DNA of 64,000 nt from Hyphodiscus hymeniophilus. Taxonomy: Eukaryota > Ascomycota > Leotiomycetes > Helotiales > Hyphodiscaceae. Numbering within the stretch: position 1 is the first letter of the stretch; each line of letters starts with the position of its first letter. The position numbers and the translations under genes are program-made. Shown in pieces: positions 22,284 to 33,733 of this stretch. The stretch is from positions 1,178,001-1,242,000 of the forward strand of contig VNKQ01000015.1 in NCBI GenBank assembly GCA_016508695.1, written 5' to 3'. The notes beneath the pieces were generated by a model, which had not been told where the DNA came from, did no database searches, and worked only from the letters and a program-made list of their open reading frames with translations.

Positions 22284-23950
22284 TCACAACCTTGACCGCA
22301 ATCTCACTCCCTCTCCGCCCGACGGGAAAATAGACTCAACCAACTCCCCTCCTCTAATCGCCAAGATCGAGAGCAAAGTATCGCTCAGCTGGTGAATATA
22401 GTTCAGCAATGTACAGGACGGAAGAATCCAAGTTTGCTCACCCCGTGCGTCTTCTCGTTGCATCCTTGCAACCAGATCCCCGCGTTGTCCGCAACCTTCT
22501 TCTCGTCGAAATCGACCTTGTAGGCCCGCGTCACGGGAAACCTCAGTCGATCCTGGCAGCAGTCCGGGAAGTTCTTCAGCAGGTGCTGAGTCTCCGACAT
22601 CATGCCCTCATGGGCATTCCGGACATATCCCGTCGCGACAAACACGGCGTCGACGGCGAGCTCTTCCGCGAGAGTCCCCTGCCTACCGTCTTCAAGCAGG
22701 TTCTGGAGCTTCAGTCGAAGCCTTCCGCCGTCCAGAACATCGCTTTGGATGACTTGCCTGTTCGCCTTGATTTGGACCTTCAAGTCTTCTACGTCGGGGG
22801 TTTGAAGGCGTTGCATGTACAGTCGCTGATAGAGGTGTTCCAACAAGTCCAGTCTCACCACGCTGTAATTGGTCGCGCGATCTTTGGCAATCGCCAAAGC
22901 TCTGAGCTCTTCTGCTTGGGAATAAATGCCATCGACCCGATCGGGATCGAAAATCTCATTGACGAAAGGCGAGTCGTCACTGGGTCTCAGCGAAGCCCCC
23001 TTGATGATCATCGTGACCTTGGCGTTTGGGTACCGAGTTGGTAGATCGTTGAATATCTCTGCCGCACTCTGTCCGCTTCCGACTACTGCAAGGTGGTATG
23101 GTCTAGACTTGTCGGCGAGCGCACTGTCGATTTTAGTGGAATAACGAGAAGAGTGTATCACTTTCGGGTGGTCTTGGGGGAACTCTTTGGGAAGCACAGG
23201 CTTTCCTCCAACTGCAATAACAACATGTCTCGCTGTTCTCGTCGTCATCTTGCCGGATTTAGAGTCCTTTGATACGATTCGGAATTGACTGACTTTCCCA
23301 TTTGGACCAGTGACGTCTGGGAAGACCTTCACGACTTCTTGGCCGTAGGAAACCATTCCTAAGGCTTCGAAGTGACCTGCGCACCACCTCAAATAATCCT
23401 CATATTCAAGCCTCGTAGGCAAGAATGTTCCCAGGTTGATGAACTGATTCAGCCGGTTTTGCTGATACAGATAATTGAGGAAGGTGAACGGCGACTGAGG
23501 ATTCCGAGGAGTGGCGAGGTCTTTGAGAAACGAGATTTGCATCTTCGCTCCGGGCAATTGCATGCCGGAGTGCCATGCGAATTGCGACTGTCTTTCCAGG
23601 AAGGAGACTTTGGGCTTGGGGCCGAGTAAAGAGCCATTCCTTTCTTGTAGCGCAATGGCTATGGCCAGAGAAGCAGGGCCAAACCCAATGCAGATCAAGT
23701 CCTGAACGTCTTGGCCATCCGTTGGATGATCAAGAGGAGTTGATTCGGTTTGAATCTCTCTTCTATATACGATCAGCTCCTCGTTCATGAGATCTCGTGT
23801 GGTGCTTCGTCGTGTTTGCAAGAACGTATCAAAGAGGCTGTTAGGGAGTGAAGTGGGGGTTGGTATCACATACGGTGTATCGACCGGTCTCGTGACCTCA
23901 TAATCTTGAGGTTCGACCACAGAGACCGTCATTTCAGGTCTCGGTGTCAT
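22284..23950 (-). CDS. sidA: L-ornithine N5-monooxygenase SidA
   Basis: Catalyses the FAD-, NADPH- and O2-dependent N5-hydroxylation of ornithine, the committed step for all hydroxamate siderophores. Exons 23950-22442 and 22388-22284 encode 537 residues. The single intron (GTGAGC...CAG) joins KTHG to LSDTLLSILAIRGGE, restoring the conserved C-terminus; without it the protein would end prematurely. FAD motif GFGPASLA at about 89-96, NADPH motif VVGSGQSAAEIF, substrate-site DDSPFVNEIFDP and late VFVATGY are all intact. The family has about 500 residues; the extra length is N-terminal. The upstream region to sidI carries three ATCAGATAA elements, so iron-dependent repression is expected. sidI lies upstream on the same strand. 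Confidence 0.97.
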
Positions 23951-24696
23951 TCTTGCCTTTTCAATAAAGGAAGTGAATTGGATGTTCTCTGAAAACAGTT
24001 ACTAGTTTGAATTCCGACTTAAAGTAAAACAAAAAATATGCTGTCCACCTCCAGCCGGACGACTTCGGATTCGTTGACGTATGATCATCTGCGTTAATCT
24101 GCAACCCAATCCCATAACGCCATTCAAGCCTGCAAACCCCACTCAATCGCAACCGCTCTACAGGGGTCAACTCGTTCGACGGGAGAAGCCTTTATGCATC
24201 GTCGGCTGTGGCATTGTGAATGCGACACTGGTAACGAGCACCATTTCTGGACCAGCCATGCTCAATACTCGGTAAAGGGACTGGTTACTCGAGTACGGAT
24301 GGAGACCTCTAAAACCTATCCAGTAAATCTGAACACAAAGAAACCAAGGTTCCTCAAAGGTCAATTAGTTTAACCAAGACGATATGTCGTGTTCCCAGTT
24401 AACAAACAAAGGGCATCGAAGGCCGCATGCGCAAAAGGAATAACTACACTTGCTGTAGCGAAAAAGAAAGGTTTGCTTCCGCAGACTGCGCAAGTGGGAC
24501 TTTTGCTTCGGGTAATTGGCTGTAACTTTCTGTATGCTTGTGCATGTAATGAAGTGCCAGTAGCGCTGTACGAAGAACCTTCCCAGGAGAATTCGGTCGA
24601 TAGAACGGACGAGAACAGGACTACTCAGCACTTCCTGTCCCTTGGATTATTGGGCGACCCATACAGAGCGAGGTAGCAAGGATGTTGCAATCAAGG

Positions 24697-24719
24697 ATCA
24701 GATAAGATTGATCAGATAA
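24697..24719 (+). promoter_or_regulatory. Tandem GATA-type siderophore-repressor sites upstream of sidA
   Basis: Two copies of ATCAGATAA starting 14 bp apart, 747-769 bp upstream of the sidA start codon. The sequence matches the ATCWGATAA consensus known for SreA/SRE/Urbs1 repressors. Function is inferred. Confidence 0.65.
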
Positions 24720-25358
24720 AAATGATCCCCCATGCAAGCCCCCACTATACCTCACTAGGAGACATCGATCGACGCCCGACTATGGAAAAGTAGAACCCTC
24801 TCCTCGTATCATCTGGATGCCAGTATGCATGTGTACGCTAACCCTTGATGCCACAGGATGGATTCCGTTCATACCGATTTTAAAATGTCCCACAATGGTG
24901 AAAAACAGCATACTTGAAAGGACTTCGTTCAATGGGACGTTTCGGAAAGCAGACTTCTGAACGTTTACTTGAAGTCTACATGTTGCGTTTTCACTTAAAG
25001 TCCAAATTTCTCGAGCAAGAAAGCTTCATAGACCTACTGCAGTTCATTTGTATTGATCAGCCAAAAAGAAGCCGCTCTCCGTCGCTGCCAAGTAGTGGGC
25101 ACTTCATTCACACTTGATCTACTTCATATGGCATAGTACGGTCACAAATTCATTCAGTATGTTGCTAAATCTAGTCATACCTTTCTTTGATGGTTCTATT
25201 ACTTTCATTATCTCCTTTAGGAGTTTGAAATGCAAGTTTTTAGGCGCTCCGCTTTCTGCCACTTGAACCACCCCCACAGCATCTCGGGCTGTTATGTAAC
25301 GCAGAATTCAGAATTATTCACGTCCTGCAGATGCTATTTCATACACCTTGCGAGTATC

Positions 25359-25367
25359 TTATCTGAT
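25359..25367 (-). promoter_or_regulatory. Additional ATCAGATAA site between sidI and sidA
   Basis: Reverse-strand ATCAGATAA, 157 bp beyond the sidI stop and about 1.4 kb upstream of sidA. A single site, so weaker than the tandem pair. Confidence 0.4.
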
Positions 25368-25523
25368 CATCGATCCAAAGTACTAGCCATCCAGAAGGAA
25401 CCGGCTTTGTCGGCACGTAGACCCCACCCTCTTCATTATCATTGTATAATGTACGTAGACGAAGCTGCAGATGAGAACAGTTCAAACCAAGTTGAGTGGC
25501 TTCTGGGTGCAAATAATAGCGCT

Positions 25524-27514
25524 TCAAGCAATACTGTTTTCCATAACCACTGTTGGTTCCTTCCGTTTGGTTCCATTCCTTTTAATTGACCTCACAGCAG
25601 CATCTCTTAAAACATGTTTCTTTACCTTGCCGCTTCCAGTCTGTGGTACTTCGTGTAATCCTACCTCATCATCGCCAATCCAGAAAATATGCACAGGTGC
25701 TTTGTGTCTCCCGAGTACTTGTCTGACCCAGACTCTCAATTCTTCATCATTTGGCCGCTCCCTTGTCTCCGTATCGCTCGTCGGTGGTAGGAGAAAAGCG
25801 CCGACAACTTCGCCATATTTAGCATGCGGGATGCCCACAACAGCTGCGCGATGAACACTCCGAGATGGATGAGTGACAAGCCGTGCTTCAATCTCGACCG
25901 GGTAAATATTTTCGCCTCCTGTTCAGGTTGCAAAGTTAACGAATGGCCGTGATATTGCCCGGGAAACTACTCTACCTCGAATGATGATGTCCTTAAATCT
26001 TCCAGTGATAGTGCAATAGCCGTGGTGATCAAAGACAGCTTCATCGCCAGTTTTCAACCAAAGCACACCTCGCTCGTCTTTTACCAGAGCCTCATCTGTC
26101 TTCTTTTGGTTCATCCAATACCCCTTACACAACGAATATCCCGCCATACATAGTTCTCCTCTCTCACCAACCTTTACTATTCTCCCATTGCGATCCACGA
26201 TCTTTGCGTGCAAATGCGGCAATAACTTCCCCACAGTCGTCAATCGTCGTTCAATCGTATCATCGGTCCTGGCATTAAAGCATGTTGGGCTGGCCTCCGT
26301 CAATCCATAACTACTCGTGAATTCTCTCATATTGAGCTCGGCCAACATTCTCTCCATCAGTGGTCTGGGAACTGGAGCTCCTGCAACGATGCCAGTGCGC
26401 AAGTTTGGACACGCCCAAGCTGTTGGTCGTGGTAATGAGAGAAGCTCTTCGAACATAGCCGGAACCCCGTGGAGGGCTGTGCAATTCTCGGTAGACAGAA
26501 CCGAGAGTACAGCCGGTGCCGAGAAAGTAGGAGATGGGAGCACGATAGAGGACCCGTGTGTAATGCAAGCTAGGAGACCGAGGACGAGGCCGAAGCAGTG
26601 GAAAAGAGGGGGCGGACAGCAGAGGATATCGGCGGGAGTGAAGCACATGCGGTCACCAATTGATCGAGCGTTGTTAATGAGGTTGCTGGAATTAAATCAG
26701 TCCTGGATTCTCGCATATGCAAACTGGTACGATGACTTACTGGTGAGTCAACAAAGCCCCTTTGGGATCGCCAGTAGAACCACTGGTATATTGTAGATTG
26801 CAGACATCGTGGGTATGTAAACATCGCCTCGCCTCTTCGAAGGCGTCGTCTGAGATGCTGGTACTATATTCTTCCACGATTTCTATGTATGCTGTGAATG
26901 TAGCAAATAAACCTCTCAATATTATAACTCTTTCAAGATTTGGCACGATTGTAGGATCCAATTCTAACTGTCGGAGCAAGCCAGTGTTCTCGTGACGGCC
27001 ATATTTCTCCTCGGCGAATAGCACCTTGCAACCTAGAAGCCTGTAATCAATAAAAACGAGCTTTGTTACTTCTCAAAGCCTTACCTGAGTGCCGCAGTGC
27101 ATGTTGAGCCTCTGCTGAGGTATAGGTGCTATTCAATACCACCAAGATGCACCCGATATACCCCACAGCGAAGAATACGGCGACATATTCCTCGCAATTG
27201 CCAGCCAGAATCCCGATACGATCTCCTTTTTGCAAACCTAAAGCTAGCAGTCCTTTTGCTAAGATTCTACTCTGGGCTTGGAGATTAGAATACGTCCATC
27301 GAGTACCCGTCCAGGGTACAACCAAGCATTCTCTACCGCCTTGAATGGAGCATTGTTCATCCAGCAGTTCACCCAGGGTCTGGTTTACCAGGGAAGACTC
27401 GCATGTGCCATGGAGAATTGACAAGCCTTTCTCTTCATCATAACTGATTCCTTGAAGATGACTTTGGGTTTGCCTTAGTCGGCGAAGCGAAGACTCTAGA
27501 CTCGACATTTTCAA
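25524..27514 (-). CDS. sidI: Mevalonyl-CoA ligase SidI, peroxisomal
   Basis: Acyl-CoA ligase of the ANL superfamily that activates mevalonate to mevalonyl-CoA for the anhydromevalonyl group of fusarinine-type siderophores. Exons 27514-27085, 27032-26741, 26685-25976 and 25918-25524 encode 608 residues. Motifs: YTSGSTGDPKGALLTHHN (A3) spans intron 2, SSYGLTEASP (A5), TGDEAVFDHHGYCTITGR (A7/A8), RGGENIYPVE restored across intron 3, and GSGKVKKHVLRD with the catalytic lysine. The N-terminus has RL-X5-HL at residues 12-20, a textbook PTS2 peroxisomal signal, as known for SidI. That signal, together with adjacency to sidA and shared ATCAGATAA sites, is why I call SidI and not a generic acyl-CoA synthetase. 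Confidence 0.88.
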
Positions 27515-28653
27515 TTGAAGGCAGACTCAGTGCCAGAATAAAAATACAGGAAAAGTTTACGAGTATGAGTTTCCATCTCGATCTTCCTGCAGGAACGAAC
27601 CCACTCTAGTGAGGTCATAAACCCCTTGCGTTTTGACCACTGGGGGACGCCATCCTGGGAACCAGCTTCACACCTCACATCCAGAGGCTCCGAAACTTCA
27701 GCCCATGTCAACGCGCAAGTCCTAGTCTTACTTTCTTGTTGCCACAAAATGGAACTTTCCTAGCCTGTAAACTAAACATGCTTCCAAGAGACGAGTTGTG
27801 TACTTAGAACCTCTCTGTTGCGCCAATATTACAAGCATAAAGAATCTTGACTGCCACATCGGCATCGACCGGAAGCATGTGTCCTGGCTTTCACAGCTGT
27901 TCTCCACACCTGGAGACGAGACCGATGCAGCCAAGAACTAATTACCAAATATGCCGTAGGAAACACGCCATCTCTAGCTGTATCCAGCAATGAGAGGCAA
28001 TCATGATGATCAGATAAGATCGAAGAGCGGATCAGATAAGATGAAAATTTTATCTGATCCGCCGATACCGCCATACCCACCGACAACGCAACATGCAGGC
28101 TTGAGGGCTCGCTCTGCTTAAGCTTTCACGTAATGCCGCCGGTGTGGTCCTTGGTTTCTCTTGGTTGATATGTTTGTGACTCAAAGTTGGTAGTTTGTGA
28201 ATGGAGAGCTTCCAGGTATGAAGATGGCGATGTCGGCTAATCCTTCAAACCCCCGTTTTCTACAAAGGCGACACGCCGACATGGTTTGTGTTTCACTAAA
28301 TCCGAAAATAAGTTTTAGTCTAAATGCCCCTTAAGCCTCCGAAACACTAAGGGTAAATGCGAAAATTGGTGGGGGTTCTGGCGTCTGGTTTGTGACAGAT
28401 TTGCTGAATAACCCTATCTTTTACTATGCGGAGTATGGAAATTACACTGTGCACGACAGGAAATATATTGAGCAAAAGAAGTTCATGTGAGGTTTAACGA
28501 CATGCAACTCATTGGTCAGTCGGAAATGTGGTGCATGTGATTCAACTAGAGGTACTGCTCGCTACATATCCTATACACTGTATACTGTTATGACTGTCTA
28601 GCGCTTGCTTCATATTTGCCACATGAGTCTCATCATACTATAACTTTTCTTCC
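27515..28653. promoter_or_regulatory. sidI upstream region
   Basis: About 1.1 kb between the sidI start and the 3' end of the aspartate-semialdehyde dehydrogenase gene. No gene is supported. It contains a cluster of three ATCAGATAA sites at 28009-28058. Confidence 0.6.
28009..28058. promoter_or_regulatory. Cluster of three GATA-type siderophore-repressor sites upstream of sidI
   Basis: ATCAGATAA at 28009-28017 and 28031-28039 on the plus strand and inverted at 28050-28058, about 500-540 bp upstream of the sidI start. The last two form an inverted pair around ATGAAAATT-type spacing. They match the SreA-family consensus. Confidence 0.7.
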
Positions 28654-29926
28654 CTACAAAAGGCCTTTGAGAATTGCCGCCTCTGCATTCAATATCGACG
28701 CTCCTGCTGCCCCGAGAATAGCTATTTCTCTTGTCAGTATATTCAAAGCGGGGCATAAGGAATGTGGATGCCTCACTGTTATGACTCAAACTCACGAACA
28801 TTGCATCCCACACACCAGATTCATCCTCCCTTAGTCTTCCTACACTCACTGCATAACCACCTTCAATCCCTCTATCAAGTCTCGGCTGTGGACGATCGTG
28901 CTCTCGCATGACTACAATGGCTCTTTTAGGTGCCGATGGGCAGCCCAAGGTCTGTGCCTCCGGTTTAAATCCTTCCAGCGCCTCTTTTAAAGCTTCGATA
29001 GTGGGTAGTGGTCGTTGTGCAAACCTTACCGATACGACTGCTGTGTGTCCATCTAGTACTGGAACTCTAGTACATGTTGCTGAGATCTTCACTGCCGCCT
29101 CTTGAATAGATGCTAGGCCGGTCTCATCATAGGAAATTGATCCAAGAATTTTTCGTGCCTCGGACGAGATCTTTGCCTCTTCCCCGGATATAAAAGGCAC
29201 GATGTTGTCCATTATGTCCATGCTTGGTACCCCTGGATATCCTCCACCACTGATTGCCTGCAGGGTCGTTATACTGGCAGAGGCTATGCAGCCCTTTCCA
29301 AAGGCGTGTTCCAACGCTGCAAATGGAACTGCTACACCAACAACACTACAGTTAGAGTTGCATACCAACATTCCGGTATCTACTATATCAGAGTTTCCAT
29401 CACCATTTCTGGAGCTCTTTGGAATTGATGTAGCTTTTAATTTGGCTCGTTGGGCGGGAATGAGACCTAGGTGCGAGAGATTCGCTGTTGGAACCACAAG
29501 AGGGACCAGCGGATCCTGACGATGATTTTTGGCATTACTGAAGACTGGTATACCGGCGGATACAAATGATGTCTCAATCCCACCAGCTACTGAATCGTCG
29601 AGGCCCGAGAAGACGAGATCGCAGTCGAAGAATTCCTCTGGTATACATTCCTTGACGACAAGTTCCGCAGATGCTGCGGCTAGGGGTGTAGATTGTTTCC
29701 ACTTCACAGCGTCGCCGTAAGTTTTGCCGCAAGATGAGTGGGAAGCGCCGACGACATGAAGGGAGAAATATGGATGAGCTTCCAGAAGTAGTGCGAAACG
29801 TTGGCCAACAGAGCCCGTGCAGCCTAGAACACCTGTGAGGTGTTGATTAGTTTCGGGTTACAGTGCAGAGACAAGAGAATTACCGCAACGCTTTCTTGGA
29901 AAAGGAACTGCTGAAGAGGAATGCAT
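28654..29926 (-). CDS. HOM2: Aspartate-semialdehyde dehydrogenase
   Basis: Reduces aspartyl phosphate to aspartate semialdehyde with NADPH, step 2 of the threonine/methionine pathway. Exons 29926-29884, 29832-28777 and 28721-28654 encode 388 residues. NADP-binding GVLGCTGSVGQRFALLL is created by joining exons 1 and 2. The catalytic cysteine lies in LVCNSNCSVVG; ISGGGYPGVPSMDIMDNIVP and DGHTAVVSVRF carry substrate residues. The 55 nt last intron gives SLSHNTILGAAGASILNAEA and a normal C-terminus ending LKGLL. All key residues are present. Somewhat diverged in places (for example SGGGYPGVPSM) relative to the housekeeping enzyme as I know it, which fits a specialised paralogue. It is the left member of the amino-acid cluster. 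Confidence 0.92.
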
Positions 29927-30351
29927 TGTCATGTGGAGCTGTGCATTGAAGAGCCTACACGGCATCGATTACTTACAGGCACGCTGTTACAGATATACCT
30001 CAACCGCACTTTGCTTATTGTTATTTCAATCGCCGTCTATTACAGTGCAGATCCCGATACTGCTGTTCAGGGCTTTCGGGATCTGGGAAAACGCAGGTTG
30101 ATTGAATTACATCATCTGCACTTTGCAAAGTTTCGGCAAATAGAGGATCTTTCGGATTCTAGCAATCGATGTGGACTATCAAGACCTTGTAGAAGAGTTT
30201 TTAGAGCATGATCTATAGATCGATTAGATATAGCACATAAAGTCTAATATCAATCTATTCCTTTTTCTCAATACATTCATTGTATTACCTCTACGCTTCT
30301 CAGATCTCTACCTCTTGGTCTCCTCCTGAGTTCGGAGCACTACTTTTCTGA
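29927..30351. promoter_or_regulatory. HOM2-like gene promoter region
   Basis: The 425 bp between the nitrilase stop and the dehydrogenase start. It contains TTTCGGGAT at 30074-30082, TTTCGG at 30131-30136 and TTTCGGAT at 30150-30157, a motif that recurs in other promoters of the cluster. Confidence 0.45.
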
Positions 30352-31880
30352 TCAGCCCAAAAAGGAGACATTCAAGCCCGACCTTTTGTTGACTGTTAAT
30401 GTGCTGTTATCAGAAGATTCATTAGTTTCCTGTCTTCAGTCTTTCGATATCTCTCCGATCAAATATACTCACAAAACATCCGGTCTTGCATAGCTACCAA
30501 CGGGGTCAAAGTCCATCTAAATCTAATTAGTCTTACTTCTAGTAGCCACAACCCTTTTGAATAATTTTGCACCTCCAAGCAACTCTAAAAGTTGGACATA
30601 TTAAAGGACTTACTCTAGCCTCTGTTAGCTCCTTCAAGTCAAGCGACGCATACACAATTTCTTCCTTATCCCACACAGGTTCGGTTACAAATGTTCCCAG
30701 CGGCCCAACAACGCAAGTTCCGCCATGATTGAGAATGTCATCTGCAACCCATTTGGAACCAGATGGTGAGCGGTCATGATGGTCGGGGCTGAATGGTGGG
30801 TAATCCGGCGGAAAATCGGAGACCTGTCATTTATCATATGTTAGTTTTTACTGGAGATGCTGAAACCTTTCTACTAGAAGATCGCAGGACAGAGAGAAGA
30901 GGTCGGACTTTGCAGAACTGGTTCACAGAGATAACGAAGCAGCGGCCTTCTTTGGCAATGTGTTGCATAGATGCTATCCAAGATGGGAGATCATCTGCGT
31001 GAGGCGCAATATAGATTCTAAGTCGCCATTAGTGAATTTGGGAGGCAAGATTTCGAAAGATAATGGTGATGCATACTCCACTCCGAGTTGGTATAGTGCC
31101 AACCTTGCTGCGGGCATGTAGTTCTCCCAACTATCCAAGCGGCATAGTTATTTCAAGTAATTGACTTCACAAAGTTTTGAAAGACTCACCAGATCAATCC
31201 TCCCATCTTTCCAAATTCCGTATCTGCAACTTCAATTCCGTCACCTGCACCCCTACCCCACACTAATCGTTCAGCAGCTGTGGGCACGAGCTGTCGAGCA
31301 CCGGATTAGTCGAGTGCTTATCCGGGCAGACTTTTTACTTACCTTACGATGGCGGCTCAGCATCACTCCATCGTGCCCTATGAGTACACTCGTGCAGTAA
31401 AGCGTCCCGCCTTCTTTCTCAATCAGACCGACTGAGAGCAAAATATCGTTGGTTGCGGCGGCATTTCTTAGAACATCAAATTCGGGAGACGGGATTGCCA
31501 CCGAGGAGTCGTGGTATTTTGCGTACCATTCCCGTCCTTCGCAAACCTCAATCAGCATTCCCGTCTCTTTTCCCTGTGTCTTTTATGGCTGCCTACCTCG
31601 CGGCTCTCGTGACCCAATCGTAGCATCAAAGGCATATCGCCATGGGTAAGCGGAGAGAAAAGCTTCGCTGAAGAGAGCGTCACGTTAGTGATATGTCGGG
31701 AGAACAGTCGCCAATGAGTCCAAGATCAAGAGTGACAACGTACGGAAAGACAACAAGATTGGCGCCTGAATTTGCCGCTTCAGCAGTCAGACTCTCGAGT
31801 TTCCTCAAACTCAAGTCAAGATCGAAACCAACAGGCGCAGCCTGTACCGCAGCGACTTTGAGAAGCTTTTGTTGAGGCAT
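30352..31880 (-). CDS. Nitrilase (aliphatic/aromatic nitrilase clade)
   Basis: Carbon-nitrogen hydrolase of the nitrilase superfamily, branch 1, expected to hydrolyse an R-CN group to a carboxylate (or amide). Nine exons: 31880-31744, 31667-31597, 31536-31343, 31290-31190, 31130-31077, 31017-30909, 30823-30614, 30516-30473 and 30403-30352, together 323 residues, a normal length. The catalytic triad is complete: Glu in VVFPEAFLSAYPW, Lys in HRKLVPTAAERLVWG, Cys in GGLICWENYMPAAR, whose codon is assembled across intron 4. CWENYMP is typical of true nitrilases, not of Nit1/Nit2 amidases. Exon 3 uses an AAG acceptor and intron 6 a GTCCGA donor, so those borders are less certain. The start is 218 bp from the divergent homoserine acetyltransferase gene. 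Confidence 0.87.
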
Positions 31881-32098
31881 TAAATTATTTTCCGTATGGA
31901 TTAATACTGGATTTCGGTTCAGAGGAGATACGAAATAAAGCTACATGCGAGTAAAAGCTCATTTAGGAGTTATCTTCATAATTTTGAGTCCCAATCCCGT
32001 TCCTTCCAGGTTCCTCGTTATGTCGAATACTGGCGTGATTCCAGACAAATCCCGCTTTCGTGGTTCCAGACCCCGCGGACCTGATTCAATGGCGGGGA
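31881..32098. promoter_or_regulatory. Bidirectional promoter of nitrilase and homoserine acetyltransferase
   Basis: 218 bp between two divergent start codons. Contains TTTCGG at 31912-31917. The short shared region implies co-regulation. Confidence 0.5.
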
Positions 32099-33733
32099 AT
32101 GGCCGTGGTTATCAAAGCATGCTCTCACAGGAATAATCACTCACCAGTGAGCGGAAACCGAATAGATAACATCAAAAGATGTTCAAATTTATTCAAACCC
32201 ATCATAACTTGTTGTCTTACTATATCCATATTCGGTAAGCCCTTTTCAATGACACTCGCACCAAATGGCAGCAAGTATAGCTCTCCAACTCCATTGAAAT
32301 CCGACTCGTTGATTAATTGCTACTAGAACTGAAGCACCGATCCGCGCTGAACGAATACTCTTCTTTGGTCAAGAACCAAAATTTCGCTTCAATCGACACA
32401 TTTACGCTGGAATCTGGCTATGAACTGAACGATGTTGTTGTGGCATACAAAACCTGGGGTCGCTTGAATCAAAATCGAGATAATTGCTTGGTTATATGCC
32501 ACGCATTGTCAGGGAGCAGTGATGTGGCGGACTGGTGGGGACCTCTTCTTGGCCCCGGAAGGGCTTTCGACACGTCTCGATATTTTGTTTTCTGTGCGAA
32601 TGTGTTGGGATCTCCGTATGGGTCAACTTCATCGCTGTCGACTAATCCATTTACGGGAAGAAGATATGGGCCAGACTTTCCCCAAACCACAATCAGGGAC
32701 GACGTGAGGTCAGTAAGGATTGCATTGCCATCTGTTCTATGTAACTGACCAACTTCTTAGAGTACATAAGTTGGTCCTCGATGCTCTTGGTGTTACAAGT
32801 GTCGCAATTGTCGGCGGCTCAATGGGAGGAATGGCAACGCTAGAATGGCCACTCTGCACACCAACGGGCTACGTGAAAGCTATTATCCCCATTGCAACTT
32901 CTGCAGACCACAATGCTTGGGGAATATCGTGGGCAGAAGCTCAGAGACAATGCATATTTGCTGATCCAGCTTTTAAGGATGGACATTACCACCCAGCCCC
33001 AGCAACACAGCCAGTCACTGGGCTTTCGGCGGCTCGAATGGTAGCCATGCTTACTTATCGCTCATGCGAATCGTTCGATGTACGGTTTGGGCGAAAGGAC
33101 GCGTCTCCAAGAATTAAAGCGGGCCCAAAAACCGTCTGTACTGCACCTATTGTAGTCATCCCAACTATCTTGAGCTCTACTGTTACTGCTGGACGACCAA
33201 AGAATCCTGAACCACCGACCCAACGCCGGGCAATACACAATCGTAAAACAGACCCCCTTTTCTCTGCACAGAGCTATTTGCGCTATCAAGGTCAGAAGTT
33301 TATAGAACGTTTTGACGCAAACTGTTATATCCACCTCACACGGAAAATGGACGACCACGATGTAACCAGGGACCGAATTGATGACTCAATGGATAAAACA
33401 AGTACTAGAGAAGAAGAAATCGTCACTCTATCCCGAGTATTTAGCAAAGTTCCACCGGGAGCGGTCGTTATCGGTGTACAATCTGATGTGCTCTTCAGAC
33501 CAGAACAGCAAGATATGCTTGCTAATACACTACCAGAGGCAACTTTAGAAATGCTTGCATCACCAGAGGGGCACGATGGGTTTCTGTTAGAGTTCGAAGT
33601 TTTGGGACCATTAATATCGGGGAATTTGAGGAAACAATGTCCTTGGATTTATGAAGGCGAACCTATGAGCACACAAGAGATAGATGGGGATGTCGCAGAT
33701 AGTCTGTTTGGAGAAATAGAGTCTGGTTGGTAG
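32099..33733 (+). CDS. MET2: Homoserine O-acetyltransferase
   Basis: Alpha/beta-hydrolase fold enzyme that acetylates L-homoserine with acetyl-CoA to O-acetylhomoserine. Proposed exons 32099-32234, 32327-32708 and 32761-33733 encode 496 residues. The core is unmistakable: FTLESGYELNDVVVAYKTWG, CHALSGSSDVADWWGP, nucleophile Ser in GGSMGGMATLEW, Asp in GVQSDVLFRPEQQ, His in GHDGFLLEFE. The first exon is inferred: it is the only upstream ATG found whose phase joins the TAG acceptor at 32326, and it adds about 45 residues with basic and hydrophobic character (ending near KPIITCCLTISIF) that resemble an organelle signal. An alternative shorter start would lack an ATG. The gene is divergent from the nitrilase and followed by the aspartokinase on the same strand. 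Confidence 0.88.

Larger units (their letters stand above)
23951..25523. promoter_or_regulatory. sidA upstream region
   Basis: About 1.6 kb between the sidA start and the sidI stop, with no supported gene. It holds ATCAGATAA at 24697-24705 and 24711-24719 and an inverted copy at 25359-25367. Confidence 0.6.

Noticed and set aside
22409..23044. 211-codon plus-strand frame overlapping sidA
   Set aside because: Antisense to conserved sidA sequence; no independent support.
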